From Desulfovibrio sp. (lineage in GTDB: Bacteria; Desulfobacterota; Desulfovibrionia; Desulfovibrionales; Desulfovibrionaceae), in the NCBI GenBank assembly GCA_016218665.1, contig JACRDI010000028.1, positions 1-64,000 on the forward strand: a stretch of DNA of 64,000 nucleotides, written 5' to 3'. The notes under the pieces are model-generated. The model saw only the letters and a program-made list of their open reading frames with translations, was not told where the DNA came from and searched no databases. This document shows positions 15,573-23,835 of this stretch, piece by piece (the stretch's first letter is position 1; each line of letters opens with the position of its first letter). The translations under genes were made by a program, and so were the position numbers.

Positions 15573-18145
15573 TTGGCGATGACTCCACGCATGCCGCCCG
15601 AAACCAGGGTGGCGATGTTGGCCAGCACCCGCGGCGGAACGGTTCCGCCCGGACTGGCCAGGTATCTTGACTCCCACACGGGGTCGAACTTGTCCTTGAA
15701 GCGGCGCAAGCCCTGGAAATTGTACAGCTGGCCGCCGTGGGTGTAAAGCAGCGAGCCCAGGCGCGTCCAGGCCGGGGCCAGGGCGTGGCTCTCCAGGCCG
15801 GAGAAGGGCGCCATGCCCAGGTTGAACCACTGGTAGCCCTGCTCGCGCCCCCAGAGCATGAGCATGATGTACAGGTATTCCATGACGCTGGTGGGGGCCT
15901 CGGGCAGGTAGCGCATGAGGTCCACGGAGAGCTCCTGGCGCACCCCGCCAATGCTGCCGCCTTCCCAGACGTTGGCGAAGGCCACGATGCGGCCCTCCTT
16001 GCGCACGATGGCCTGGGGGCAGAGCAGCATGTACTCGTCGGAGAAATAGCCCAGGGAGAACTTCTTCTCTCTCGCGTGCTTGCTGGCCAGCCACGCGTCG
16101 GAGACGGCGCGCAGCTCGGCCAGGATGGCCGGCACGCCCTCGCGGGGCACTATCTCGAAGCTCGCGCCTTCCTTCTCCACCATGTTGCGCGTGTAGCGCA
16201 GGCCCTTGCGCGCCTGCCCGGCCAGGGAGAACTCCGGCAGGGGCACGCGCGCCTCCTCGCCGATCTTGATGAGCGAGAGCCCCAGGTCCAGGTACAGGGG
16301 CAGGTTCTGCTGGGTGGCCTGGTAGAACACCGTCCACCCGGCGTAGAGGTCCACCATCTCGCGGAAGCGCCAGGCCAGCTCGGCCCGGGCCGCGGGCGAT
16401 CCCACTGGGTCGCCCATGGAAACCCAGCTGCGGCCGCAGATTCCGTACATCAGAAAGCCGTCGCCCCTGGAGCTTATCAAAAAGTTCTTGTCGCCCAGCA
16501 GGGCGAGGTGGGCGGGGGTTTCCGGCGCATTGGCGACCAGGGTGCGCACGGCCTTCACGTCGGCCTCGCTCGGGGGGGCGTAGCGCGGCCGGGCGGAGCG
16601 CATGAGCCGCAACGCGGCGATGACCAGCACCACCACCAGCGCGCCCACGGTGGCGCGCATGAAGCGGCTGACTTCGTCCTCGAAGGTGAACACCCACCAC
16701 AGCTCGCGGTTCATGGCGTCGTCGCCGTAGGCCATGAAGCCCAGGGCCACGGTGCAGCCCAGCGCCACCAGGGTGGCCATGACCCAGCCCTTGGTGAAGC
16801 CCTCGGAGAGGAGCGAGGCCTTGCGGTAGAAGAACTTGTGGCAGGGGATGAGCGCCAGCAGCAGCACCGTGAGGATGAAGGCCTCCTCGTAGTCCAGCCC
16901 CTTCAGGAGACTGGCCATGATGCCCGCGAAGAGCGCGATGCAGGTGACGTAGTAGGCTGCGTCGAGCCTTTTCTGCAGCCCGCGCGCCAGGATGATGAGC
17001 CCCACGCCCGCAAGGCTGCCCACGAAGTGCGAGAACTCCAGCACGCCAAGGGGAAGGAAGTCTTCCAGCCAGTCCAGTCGGGAGGACACCGAGGGCGTTG
17101 CGCCGGAGAAGAGCAGCACCACGCCGGCCAGATAGGTCAATATGGCCAGCAGGCGCGGCATGACCACCGGGAACCACTGCATGAGGAAGGCGATGGCGTT
17201 GCGGAGGGGATCGCGGGCGGCCATGGCCTCGCGCGCGGCCAAAAGGGCCGAGGCGATGGCCAGGGGGATGAGGTAGTACACCACGCGGTAGGCCACCAGC
17301 GCGGCGAAGAGAGCCGGGGCGGGAATGCGCGGGGTGAGCAGGAACAGCAGGCAGGACTCGAACACGCCGAGGCCCCCCGGCACCTGGCTGATGAGCCCGG
17401 CGATCTGCCCCAGGAGGAACGCCCCCAGCACCAGGGGGAAGTTCACGTTGGCCCAGGGCGGCAAGAGCGCATAGAGCACGGCCGCGGCCAGGGCCCAGTC
17501 CAGGGAGGCCACGGTCACCTGCAGCAGCGCGCTGCGGAACTTCGGCAGGAGCAGCGTCAGCCGGCCGATCCGCCAGGGGGTTTCCTTGCGGGCGGCGGCG
17601 TACAGATAGAGCACCGGCGCGGCCAGCAGGATGAGCCCCAGGGGGCGCGTGGTGGAGAAGGGCAGGGTGACCCAGTTCGGCAGGGGCAGGGGCTTCACCG
17701 TGAAGATGATGCCGCCGATGGAGAAAAGCCCCAGCCACAGGGTGAGGGTGGTGAAGACCACGATCTTGGCGATTTCCCCAGGAGTGAGCCCCCAGGAGGA
17801 GTAGAGCCTGTAGCGCACGGAGCTGCCCGCCAGGGTGGAGAGCCCGATGGTGCTGCTGAAGGCGTTGCCCGCGAAGGAGGCCAGCACCGCGCGGTACGGG
17901 GCCAGGGGGTGGCCGATGTAGTTCAGCGCCAGGATGTCGTACCCGGCAAGCACCAGGAAGTTCACGGCCGTGAGGCCGAAGGCCAGCAGGATGTCCCGGT
18001 CCTTCTCCTTCAGGAGCATGTCCGTGATGTCCTTCAGGTCGTACTCCGCCAGCTGGGCCTGCAGCGCCCATACGGCGGCGGCCAGCAGGCCCAGGGCCAG
18101 GGCCGGGCCGAAAAAGGGCCTGAACCGCTGCATCAGGCCGGTCAT
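15569..18145 (-). CDS. mprF: MprF-type phosphatidylglycerol lysyltransferase/flippase
   Basis: The 858-residue protein has the full MprF layout: about 14 membrane segments in residues 1-500 (flippase and lower synthase part) and a C-terminal DUF2156/GNAT-like domain from about 530. Recognisable segments are SVRYRLYSSWGLTPGEIAK, SQVPGGLGVFES, MGDPVGSP and the final LRRFKDKFDPVWESRYLA. MprF moves lysine (or alanine) from aminoacyl-tRNA to phosphatidylglycerol and flips the product, lowering surface negative charge against cationic peptides. The ATG has GGGAGG just upstream. It heads a three-gene operon with acvB and an acyltransferase. Confidence 0.92.
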   Translation of the reverse strand: MTGLMQRFRPFFGPALALGLLAAAVWALQAQLAEYDLKDITDMLLKEKDRDILLAFGLTAVNFLVLAGYDILALNYIGHPLAPYRAVLASFAGNAFSSTIGLSTLAGSSVRYRLYSSWGLTPGEIAKIVVFTTLTLWLGLFSIGGIIFTVKPLPLPNWVTLPFSTTRPLGLILLAAPVLYLYAAARKETPWRIGRLTLLLPKFRSALLQVTVASLDWALAAAVLYALLPPWANVNFPLVLGAFLLGQIAGLISQVPGGLGVFESCLLFLLTPRIPAPALFAALVAYRVVYYLIPLAIASALLAAREAMAARDPLRNAIAFLMQWFPVVMPRLLAILTYLAGVVLLFSGATPSVSSRLDWLEDFLPLGVLEFSHFVGSLAGVGLIILARGLQKRLDAAYYVTCIALFAGIMASLLKGLDYEEAFILTVLLLALIPCHKFFYRKASLLSEGFTKGWVMATLVALGCTVALGFMAYGDDAMNRELWWVFTFEDEVSRFMRATVGALVVVLVIAALRLMRSARPRYAPPSEADVKAVRTLVANAPETPAHLALLGDKNFLISSRGDGFLMYGICGRSWVSMGDPVGSPAARAELAWRFREMVDLYAGWTVFYQATQQNLPLYLDLGLSLIKIGEEARVPLPEFSLAGQARKGLRYTRNMVEKEGASFEIVPREGVPAILAELRAVSDAWLASKHAREKKFSLGYFSDEYMLLCPQAIVRKEGRIVAFANVWEGGSIGGVRQELSVDLMRYLPEAPTSVMEYLYIMLMLWGREQGYQWFNLGMAPFSGLESHALAPAWTRLGSLLYTHGGQLYNFQGLRRFKDKFDPVWESRYLASPGGTVPPRVLANIATLVSGGMRGVIAK

Positions 18146-18331
18146 GCGGCCTCCCGGTCAAGGGGGCGAAGGGCGTTCGGGCGCAGGGCCTCAGGGCGCC
18201 CTGCGGGCACGGGGCCGGGCCGAAGGATCGACGAAGGACGCATCATCATGCGGTGCTGTTCCGTTTGGGTGCGGTGTCCCCGGCGAATCGCCGGGGCAAT
18301 CAGTTGAAATAGCATGCGGCGCTTTGGACCG

Positions 18332-19108
18332 TCAAATGCTCGCGGGCCTGGCCGCAGCGCCGGTCCCACCGGAAAACACCGCCTGCCACAGCCGCTCGAA
18401 GGCGTGGCCGGTGTTCTCCGCGTCATCCGGGTCGGCCAGCACCAGGTCCAGGGCCCGGCGGTAGAAGTCCAGGGGCCGGGCAAGGATGCGGTCCCTGCGC
18501 ACCAGCATGTTGCCCGTGGGCGCGCGGGCGATGAACTCCCTTGGCGCGCCCTGGCCGAAAAGCTTCTCGAACACGGCGGCCACGGGGATGTCCTTGCCCC
18601 AGCCCAGCCAGCGGCCCTCCTTGGCCGGGTCGGCCAGATCGTGGGGGCGGCCCAGGCCGTCGCAGCGCAGGCGGAACCAGGCCAGCCCGGCAAAGGGCCT
18701 GCCCGCGGCGATGAGCTGGAGCAGGCGCGCGCGCAGCGCCTCCGGCGTCACGGCGGGCTCCTCCGGCGGGGCGAGGTGGGCGAAGGGATTGCCCTGCAGG
18801 AAGGCCGTCCACTCCGGCAGGGCGTCATAGTGGCGGACGATGTGCGTCAGGTAGGTGTGGGCCTCGCGCCCGGTGTTGGGCAGGGCCTGGACCGCCACGC
18901 CCGGCGGCAGCGCCGCCGGGTCGAGCTCCGGGCCCTTGTTGTACACCTGGGCGGGCAGGCCCAGCTCCCGCAGCCAGGAGAGGTCCTCGCGGTAGCGGGC
19001 CACCACCAGCCGCAGGCCGGGCGTTTGCCCGCCGGATGCCGTGGCGTCCGCTCCGCCGGGGTGTTCCGCCGCAGCGGGCCTGGCGGGTTCCGCGGGTTCA
19101 GCGCACAT
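18332..19108 (-). CDS. DUF3431 family protein (glycosyltransferase-like)
   Basis: The 258-residue protein matches DUF3431: LVVARYREDLSWLRELGLPA, VYNKGPE, PNTGREAHTYLTHIVRHYD, FLQGNPFAH and a late ARPLDFYRRALDLV segment. Family members look like GT-A glycosyltransferases of unknown substrate. Its ATG lies inside the end of larC (overlap of 11 bases), so the two are translationally linked, but a role in cofactor synthesis is not implied. The first 30 residues are low-complexity. Confidence 0.8.
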   Translation of the reverse strand: MCAEPAEPARPAAAEHPGGADATASGGQTPGLRLVVARYREDLSWLRELGLPAQVYNKGPELDPAALPPGVAVQALPNTGREAHTYLTHIVRHYDALPEWTAFLQGNPFAHLAPPEEPAVTPEALRARLLQLIAAGRPFAGLAWFRLRCDGLGRPHDLADPAKEGRWLGWGKDIPVAAVFEKLFGQGAPREFIARAPTGNMLVRRDRILARPLDFYRRALDLVLADPDDAENTGHAFERLWQAVFSGGTGAAARPASI

Positions 19109-20081
19109 TGCCGTGCCGGCCCTGGTGCCGGTGCCCATGCTCCTGCTCCTCGGGATCCTTGGAGTGCACGTGCCGGCCCTGGCCCTGGTAGCCGCCCTCG
19201 TGCCCGTGGGGCCCGTAGAAGATGGTGCCGTAGTCGTCGTCCTCAAGGTGGTTGCCGTGGTCGTGGTCGTGGCCATGCCCGTGCCCATGCCCATGGGAGT
19301 GGTGCCCGTGCTCCTTGCCCGCGCGTCCGCCCTCCTCGGCATCCAGCAGGAAGGCCCGCAGGAAGGTGGGGTAGGCGCCCGTGGAATACGTGCCCGAGCC
19401 GTAGCCCAGGGCCTGGATGCTGCCCAGCGGCAGCGGGCCGTAGTCCGCGGCCAGGGTCTTCAACACCGCCAGGCCGGTGGGCGTGGCCAGCTCCATGCCG
19501 GAGTCCGTGGCGAAGGTGCGCATGCCGCGGGCCAGCTCCGCGCTAGCCGGGGCGGGCACCGGGAAGCGCCCGTGGGAAAAGGTGACGAAGCCCGAGCCAA
19601 GGTTCACGGGCGAGGAGACGATGCGCTCCGCGCCGCTGGCGTGGGCCAGGAGGATGGAGCCCAGGGCGTCCACCACGGTGTCCACCGCGCCCACCTCGTG
19701 GAAATGGATGTGCTCCAGGGGCTCGTCGTGCACGCGGGATTCGGCCTCGGCCAGGCGGGTGAGGGCGGCGAGGCCCAGCTCCTTCACCTTGGCGGGCCAG
19801 TGGGCCTCGGGCGCGGCATTCACGATGTCCGTCAGATCCTTCAGGTGGCGCAGGGGCTGGGGGGCCTCCTCCAGCACCTCCACCCGCCGGGTGCGGATGC
19901 CCTGGACCATCTGCCCGGACACGCGCACGGACACGCCCGGCAGCCCCAGGGCGGCCACGGCCCCGGCAAGGATCTCGGCGCCGTCCGGGAGCATGTCGCT
20001 CAGGGCGGCCAGCAGCATGTCGCCGGAGACGCCCAGCGAGCATTCAAGGTACAGGGTCTTCACGGTGTGCGCGTGTTTCAT
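19098..20081 (-). CDS. larC: LarC-type protein lacking the LarC2 domain
   Basis: The 327-residue protein is the LarC1 part of the nickel-insertion cyclometallase that finishes the nickel-pincer cofactor: LYLECSLGVSGDMLLAALSD at the start, HIHFHEVGAVDTVVDALGS, and SSPVNLGSGFV. It ends in a His-rich tail (SHGHGHGHGHDHDHGNH and further His/Gly) likely to hold nickel. Full LarC proteins go on for about 100 more residues (LarC2, with an ETN-DDM-type motif); here the stop follows the His tail. In Lactobacillus LarC2 is joined by a frameshift at a His-rich region, but I found no LarC2 coding in other frames before the next gene. A poor ribosome site precedes the ATG. Confidence 0.85.
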   Translation of the reverse strand: MKHAHTVKTLYLECSLGVSGDMLLAALSDMLPDGAEILAGAVAALGLPGVSVRVSGQMVQGIRTRRVEVLEEAPQPLRHLKDLTDIVNAAPEAHWPAKVKELGLAALTRLAEAESRVHDEPLEHIHFHEVGAVDTVVDALGSILLAHASGAERIVSSPVNLGSGFVTFSHGRFPVPAPASAELARGMRTFATDSGMELATPTGLAVLKTLAADYGPLPLGSIQALGYGSGTYSTGAYPTFLRAFLLDAEEGGRAGKEHGHHSHGHGHGHGHDHDHGNHLEDDDYGTIFYGPHGHEGGYQGQGRHVHSKDPEEQEHGHRHQGRHGNVR

Positions 20082-20088
20082 GGGGGGG

Positions 20089-20865
20089 CTATCCTTGTTG
20101 TGCGGCTTCGCCGTTGCCTTTGCGCGCGGCTTCGCACTGGGCGTTGATGACGTGGGCCATGTACCCGGCCCCGAAGCCGTTGTCGATGTTCACCACGCTG
20201 ACGCCTGAGGCGCAGGAGTTGAGCATGGTCAGAAGCGCGGCCAGGCCGCCGAAGCTGGCGCCGTAACCCACGCTGGTGGGCACCGCGATGACCGGCGCGG
20301 CCACCACGCCGCCCACCACCGAGGGCAGGGCCCCGTCCATGCCGGCCACGGCCACCACGGCGCGCGCGTCCAGAAAGTCGTCCAGAACCGAGAGGAAGCG
20401 GTGGATGCCCGCCACCCCGCAGTCGAAGCGGCGCAGCACGGTGCTGCCCAGGTACTCGGCCGTGCGCGCGGCCTCCTCGGCCACGGGGATGTCCGCCGTG
20501 CCCGCGCTGACCACCACGACCTTGCCCACGGGGATCACGGGCGCGGTCTCCACCGTCAGCACGCGGGAGAGCGGGTCGTACTGCGCGCCGTCCATGTCCC
20601 GCACGGCCTCGAAGTGCGCCGCGTCGGCCCTGGTGCCCAGCACCCGGCCCGTGCGCGCGGCCAGCTGGCGGAAGATGGCCGCGACGTGCTCCGGCGTCTT
20701 GCCCTGGCAGAACACCACCTCGGCCTGCCCCTTGCGCAGCAGGCGGTGGTGGTCCAGGCGGGCGAACCCGGCGTCGCCGATGCTGTTGCCGAGCAGCTGG
20801 CGCTTCAGTTCCTCCGCGCTCAGGCGGCCCTGGCGAAAATCCTCCAGCAGGCTGTCCACGTTCAC
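20089..20865 (-). CDS. larB: LarB, pyridinium-3,5-biscarboxylic acid mononucleotide synthase
   Basis: The 258-residue protein has the LarB layout: a helical N-terminal part (LLEDFRQGRLSAEELKRQLL) and a PurE/AIR-carboxylase-like domain (VVVVSAGTADIPVAEEAA, DCGVAGIHR, VAGMDGALPSVVGG, IAVPTSVGYGASFGGLAALL). A Cys in the LNSCASG segment corresponds to the active-site region. LarB carboxylates and hydrolyses nicotinic acid adenine dinucleotide, the first step to the nickel-pincer cofactor. The GTG start overlaps the larE stop, so the genes are coupled. Confidence 0.95.
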   Translation of the reverse strand: MNVDSLLEDFRQGRLSAEELKRQLLGNSIGDAGFARLDHHRLLRKGQAEVVFCQGKTPEHVAAIFRQLAARTGRVLGTRADAAHFEAVRDMDGAQYDPLSRVLTVETAPVIPVGKVVVVSAGTADIPVAEEAARTAEYLGSTVLRRFDCGVAGIHRFLSVLDDFLDARAVVAVAGMDGALPSVVGGVVAAPVIAVPTSVGYGASFGGLAALLTMLNSCASGVSVVNIDNGFGAGYMAHVINAQCEAARKGNGEAAQQG

Positions 20866-21656
20866 GTGCGTTCTCCCAGTTCAAAATGCGTGAAGCCGAT
20901 GAAATGCGCGCGCTCCTCAAGCTGGCGCGCCAGGCTCCGCGCCAGGAGCATCTGCGCCGGGCGCACCTGCAGGCGCACGGCGTCGCCGTTTTTCGCCGGA
21001 ACAAGCCGCGCCCGCAGGTCCTCCAGACCCTGGTCCCGCGCCGCGCGCTCCATGCCCTCGATGGCGGTCAGACGCGCGAAGGTCAGCTCGGCCCCGGTGG
21101 GCACGCGCGTGGCCAGGCAGGAGTTGGAGGGATCCTCGGCGTTGGGCAGACCGACGAGCCGCGCCAGTTCGCGCACGTCCCGCTTGGTCAGGCCGCAGGC
21201 GGCCAGGGGCGACACGGCCCCGGCCTCGGCCAGGGCGCGCAGGCCGGGCCTGGCGGGGTCGTCGTCGGCGTTGGTGCCGTCGGCCATGCGGGCGGCGGGT
21301 CCGAAGGCGGCGGTGGCCTCCGCCCGCACCTCGGCCAGCACCAGCTGCTTGCACAGGTAGCAGCGGTCCTCGGGGTTGTGGCGCAGGCGCTCGCAGGCCA
21401 GCACGCTGACGCTGCGCACGGCCACGCGGGCCCCGGCGCCGCGCCCCAGGAACGCGGCCATGCGCTCGGCGCGCTCGCGTTCCGCGCCGCAGATGAACTC
21501 CGAACGGATGCTGACGCCCAGGGCCTTGTCCCGCAGGGCCGTGGCCGCGGCCCACAGGGTCAGGGAGCTGTCCACCCCGCCGGAAAAGGCCACGGCCGTG
21601 GGGCCGAGGGCGCGGAAGAAGTCGAGAAGCCGTTCGAGGCGCGGGTCTGTGCTCAT
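20862..21656 (-). CDS. larE: LarE, ATP-dependent sacrificial sulfur transferase
   Basis: The 264-residue protein has the PP-loop AFSGGVDSSLTLWA near residue 22 and is a typical LarE. It adds sulfur to the biscarboxylated mononucleotide. Cysteines are found at RCYLCK and at SNSCLATR; three cysteines arranged like this occur in LarE forms thought to carry an Fe-S cluster, whereas single-Cys forms give up their own sulfur. Which type this is needs alignment. The ATG at 21656 starts the MSTDPRLERLL sequence; a longer upstream frame lacks similarity. It heads the larE-larB-larC run; larA (lactate racemase) is not in the window. Confidence 0.92.
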   Translation of the reverse strand: MSTDPRLERLLDFFRALGPTAVAFSGGVDSSLTLWAAATALRDKALGVSIRSEFICGAERERAERMAAFLGRGAGARVAVRSVSVLACERLRHNPEDRCYLCKQLVLAEVRAEATAAFGPAARMADGTNADDDPARPGLRALAEAGAVSPLAACGLTKRDVRELARLVGLPNAEDPSNSCLATRVPTGAELTFARLTAIEGMERAARDQGLEDLRARLVPAKNGDAVRLQVRPAQMLLARSLARQLEERAHFIGFTHFELGERT

Positions 21657-22048
21657 GGTGCTCGTGCGTGTTTGTGTGCGTACAGTAAGGGCGGCCGCCG
21701 GGCCCGCCGACATGGCCTGTAGCACGGAGGGGGGCGGCCTGTTAAGGGGTGGCCGGGACGCCCCCCGGCGGAGGGGGGCATGCCGGGTTTGAGCGGCGCG
21801 GTTCCCGCGGCCGGGTGCGCAGGGGCAGACCCAGGCGAAAGGGGCCAACGGGACGGGGGCAAAGGGTGCAGAACCAGGCGAGGGCCGCGCGCAACGCCTA
21901 TGCGCCCCTGCCTACGCGTCCCTGCCATATGCGCCCCTGCCAGATTGGCCCCCTGTCAGATGCGTCGCCTTGGAAGCCCCCGGCCAGGGCAGGGCGCCAG
22001 CCCGGGCCAAGGGCCCGCACCGTGGACAAGCCCCCGGAAACATGGTCT
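21657..22048. other. intergenic stretch between larE and a glycosyltransferase
   Basis: The divergent promoters of larE and the next gene must lie here. I see no tRNA or clear gene. Around 21900-21960 short imperfect repeats of TGCGCCCCTGCC occur. The reading frame of the following glycosyltransferase stays open back to about 21749, but that extension is low-complexity Ala/Arg/Pro and is not believed. Confidence 0.45.
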
Positions 22049-23761
22049 ATGTCCGGCATGAGAATCTGCGCATTGGCTCCGCAGCTGGCCTCCGCCCTGG
22101 CGGACATGGGGCACGAGGTGGCCGCGTTCTGGCCGTCGGAGCCCCTGTTCGACCTGCACGGGGCCCTGGCCGCGCGCGGCTTCGAGCCCGAACTCATCAT
22201 CCAGCAGGAGAGCCTGGGCCAGCGGGTGCTGCTCACCGGGATGGAGCGCTTCTCCTGCCCCAAGGTGTTCTGGTCCCTGGACACGCACCTGAATCTCTTC
22301 TGGCAGCGGCACTATTTCCGGCTGTTCGACGGCGTGCTCTCCCCGCACCTGAGCATCCTGGAGCGCGAGGGCCTGGCCGGGCGCCTGGCCGATAGCAAGG
22401 CCGGGCGCCTGGCCGATAGCAAGGCCGGGCACATGGCCGGGCGCATGGCCATGTTCGCGCCCGATCGCCCCTGGCGGCCCCATGCCGAGCGCCCGCGCGC
22501 GGTGGGCTTCGTGGGCCGGCTCACGGCCTTCCGCCCGGCGCGCCGCTGGCTCACGGACTTCCTGCGCGAACGCTACGGAACCGAGCCCGCCCAGGACCTC
22601 TCCTTCGAGGCCATGCTCGACCACTACCAGGACACCCGCCTGGCCCCCAACGAGTCGCTCCTGGGCGAGGTGAACTTCCGGCTCATGGAGGCCGCTGGCT
22701 GCGGCTGCCTGGTGCTGAACCAGGACGTGGGCCCGGACCAGGACGCGCTTTTGCGCCCCGGGGTGGAGATGGAGGTCTGCGCGCACGTGCTGGAGCTGCG
22801 CGAACTGCTGGACCACTACCTCTCCCGGCCGGAGGAGGCCGAGCGCATGGCCCGCGCCGCCTGGGAGCGCATCCAGGCGGAGCATCTGGCGCGCCACCGG
22901 GCGCAGGAGCTGCTGTCTTTCGTCTCCGGCCGGACTTTGCATGCGCAGAGGGGCGGCGGGGCCCAGACCGCCTTTTGGCTGGCCCTGGCGGGCCTTGCCC
23001 GCGCGGGGATGATCGCGGCGGAGGCCGAGGCCCTGGAACGCTCACTGGCGCGGCTTCAGCCCGGGGCGCAGGCGCTGGCCGCGCGGCTTACCCTGGCCTG
23101 CGAGCGGCGCGGCCGGGAGGCGGCCCTGGCCCTGGCCGCAACGGCCCTTGCGGACCCGGTGCTGGGCCCGGAGCCGGAGGTGGCCCTGGCGGGCTCGATG
23201 CTTGGGGTGTTGCTGGAGGACTGGACTGTGGCCAGGGGCTTCTGGCTCTTGCGGCAGCGCGCCGCCGGAAACGCGGGCGCGCCCCTGCCGGAGCACCCGG
23301 CCGCCCTCTGCGTGGCCTGGGCCGGAGAGCTTGCCCGGGCGGGCCGCGTGGGCTCCGGTGGCTTCCCCTACGACCCGGCGGAGCATGTTCCCGCCTGCGC
23401 GCTGGAATGCCTGTACCTGGCCGCGCGCCTGGCCCCGGAGGACCTGGACGTGACGCGGCGGCTGGCCGCCATGACCGGAGGCATGCGCGGGCACGACTAC
23501 ACCCGCATGGCGCATCTTTCCCACCTGGCCCTGCACAACCCGCGGGACTGGCGCACGGGCCTGCAGCTGGGCATGGCGGGGCTCAAGTCCTTCCGGCCGG
23601 AGGAAGGGCTGACGGAACTGCGCCACGCCCTGTCCAACGCCCGCGAGCAAGGCAAGGAGGCCTCCTTCCTGGGCGCGCTGGAGGCCTGCGACCCCCGCGG
23701 CTCTGCCCTGGCCGCGCTCCTGCGGCGTCCCCTTCGGGGCGTGTCCCCCTTCGGGGCCTGA
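22049..23761 (+). CDS. CgeB-like glycosyltransferase with C-terminal helical domain
   Basis: The 570-residue protein starts MRICALAPQLASALADMGHE and has FSCPKVFWSLDTHLNLF, AVGFVGRLTAFRPARRWL and LLGEVNFRLMEAAGCGCLVL-type segments of CgeB/spore-maturation-like family 1 glycosyltransferases (about residues 1-300). The remaining 270 residues are Ala/Leu-rich helices, perhaps TPR-like. A 24-base unit is repeated in tandem at about 22380-22427 (peptide GRLADSKA twice) inside the first domain. The stop codon falls in the 17-base repeats at 23729-23807. The ATG pair at 22049/22058 has no strong ribosome site, so the start is uncertain. Confidence 0.75.
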   Translation: MSGMRICALAPQLASALADMGHEVAAFWPSEPLFDLHGALAARGFEPELIIQQESLGQRVLLTGMERFSCPKVFWSLDTHLNLFWQRHYFRLFDGVLSPHLSILEREGLAGRLADSKAGRLADSKAGHMAGRMAMFAPDRPWRPHAERPRAVGFVGRLTAFRPARRWLTDFLRERYGTEPAQDLSFEAMLDHYQDTRLAPNESLLGEVNFRLMEAAGCGCLVLNQDVGPDQDALLRPGVEMEVCAHVLELRELLDHYLSRPEEAERMARAAWERIQAEHLARHRAQELLSFVSGRTLHAQRGGGAQTAFWLALAGLARAGMIAAEAEALERSLARLQPGAQALAARLTLACERRGREAALALAATALADPVLGPEPEVALAGSMLGVLLEDWTVARGFWLLRQRAAGNAGAPLPEHPAALCVAWAGELARAGRVGSGGFPYDPAEHVPACALECLYLAARLAPEDLDVTRRLAAMTGGMRGHDYTRMAHLSHLALHNPRDWRTGLQLGMAGLKSFRPEEGLTELRHALSNAREQGKEASFLGALEACDPRGSALAALLRRPLRGVSPFGA

Positions 23762-23807
23762 TCCCCTTCGGGGCCTGATCCCCTTCGGGGCCTGATCCCC
23801 TTCGGGG
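23729..23807. repeat. five 17-bp tandem repeats with UUCG hairpin
   Basis: CCCCTTCGGGG occurs five times with an exact 17-base spacing (starts 23729, 23746, 23763, 23780, 23797), joined mostly by CCTGAT. Each unit can fold as a small stem with a UUCG loop. The array covers the last codons and stop of the upstream glycosyltransferase and lies between two convergent genes. Confidence 0.95.
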
Positions 23808-23835
23808 CGTGTGCCGGAGGCCTTCTCCCCCGCTT

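Noticed and set aside
12711-18307. Very long open frames on the strand opposite mprF, acvB and the acyltransferase
   Set aside because: They mirror real genes in a GC-rich genome where antisense stop codons are rare; they have no ribosome sites and read as low-complexity His/Gly/Ala/Gln.
18332-19097. A frameshifted LarC2 after larC
   Set aside because: The other frames after the His-rich tail give Thr/Arg-rich noise, and the DUF3431 gene begins at once.
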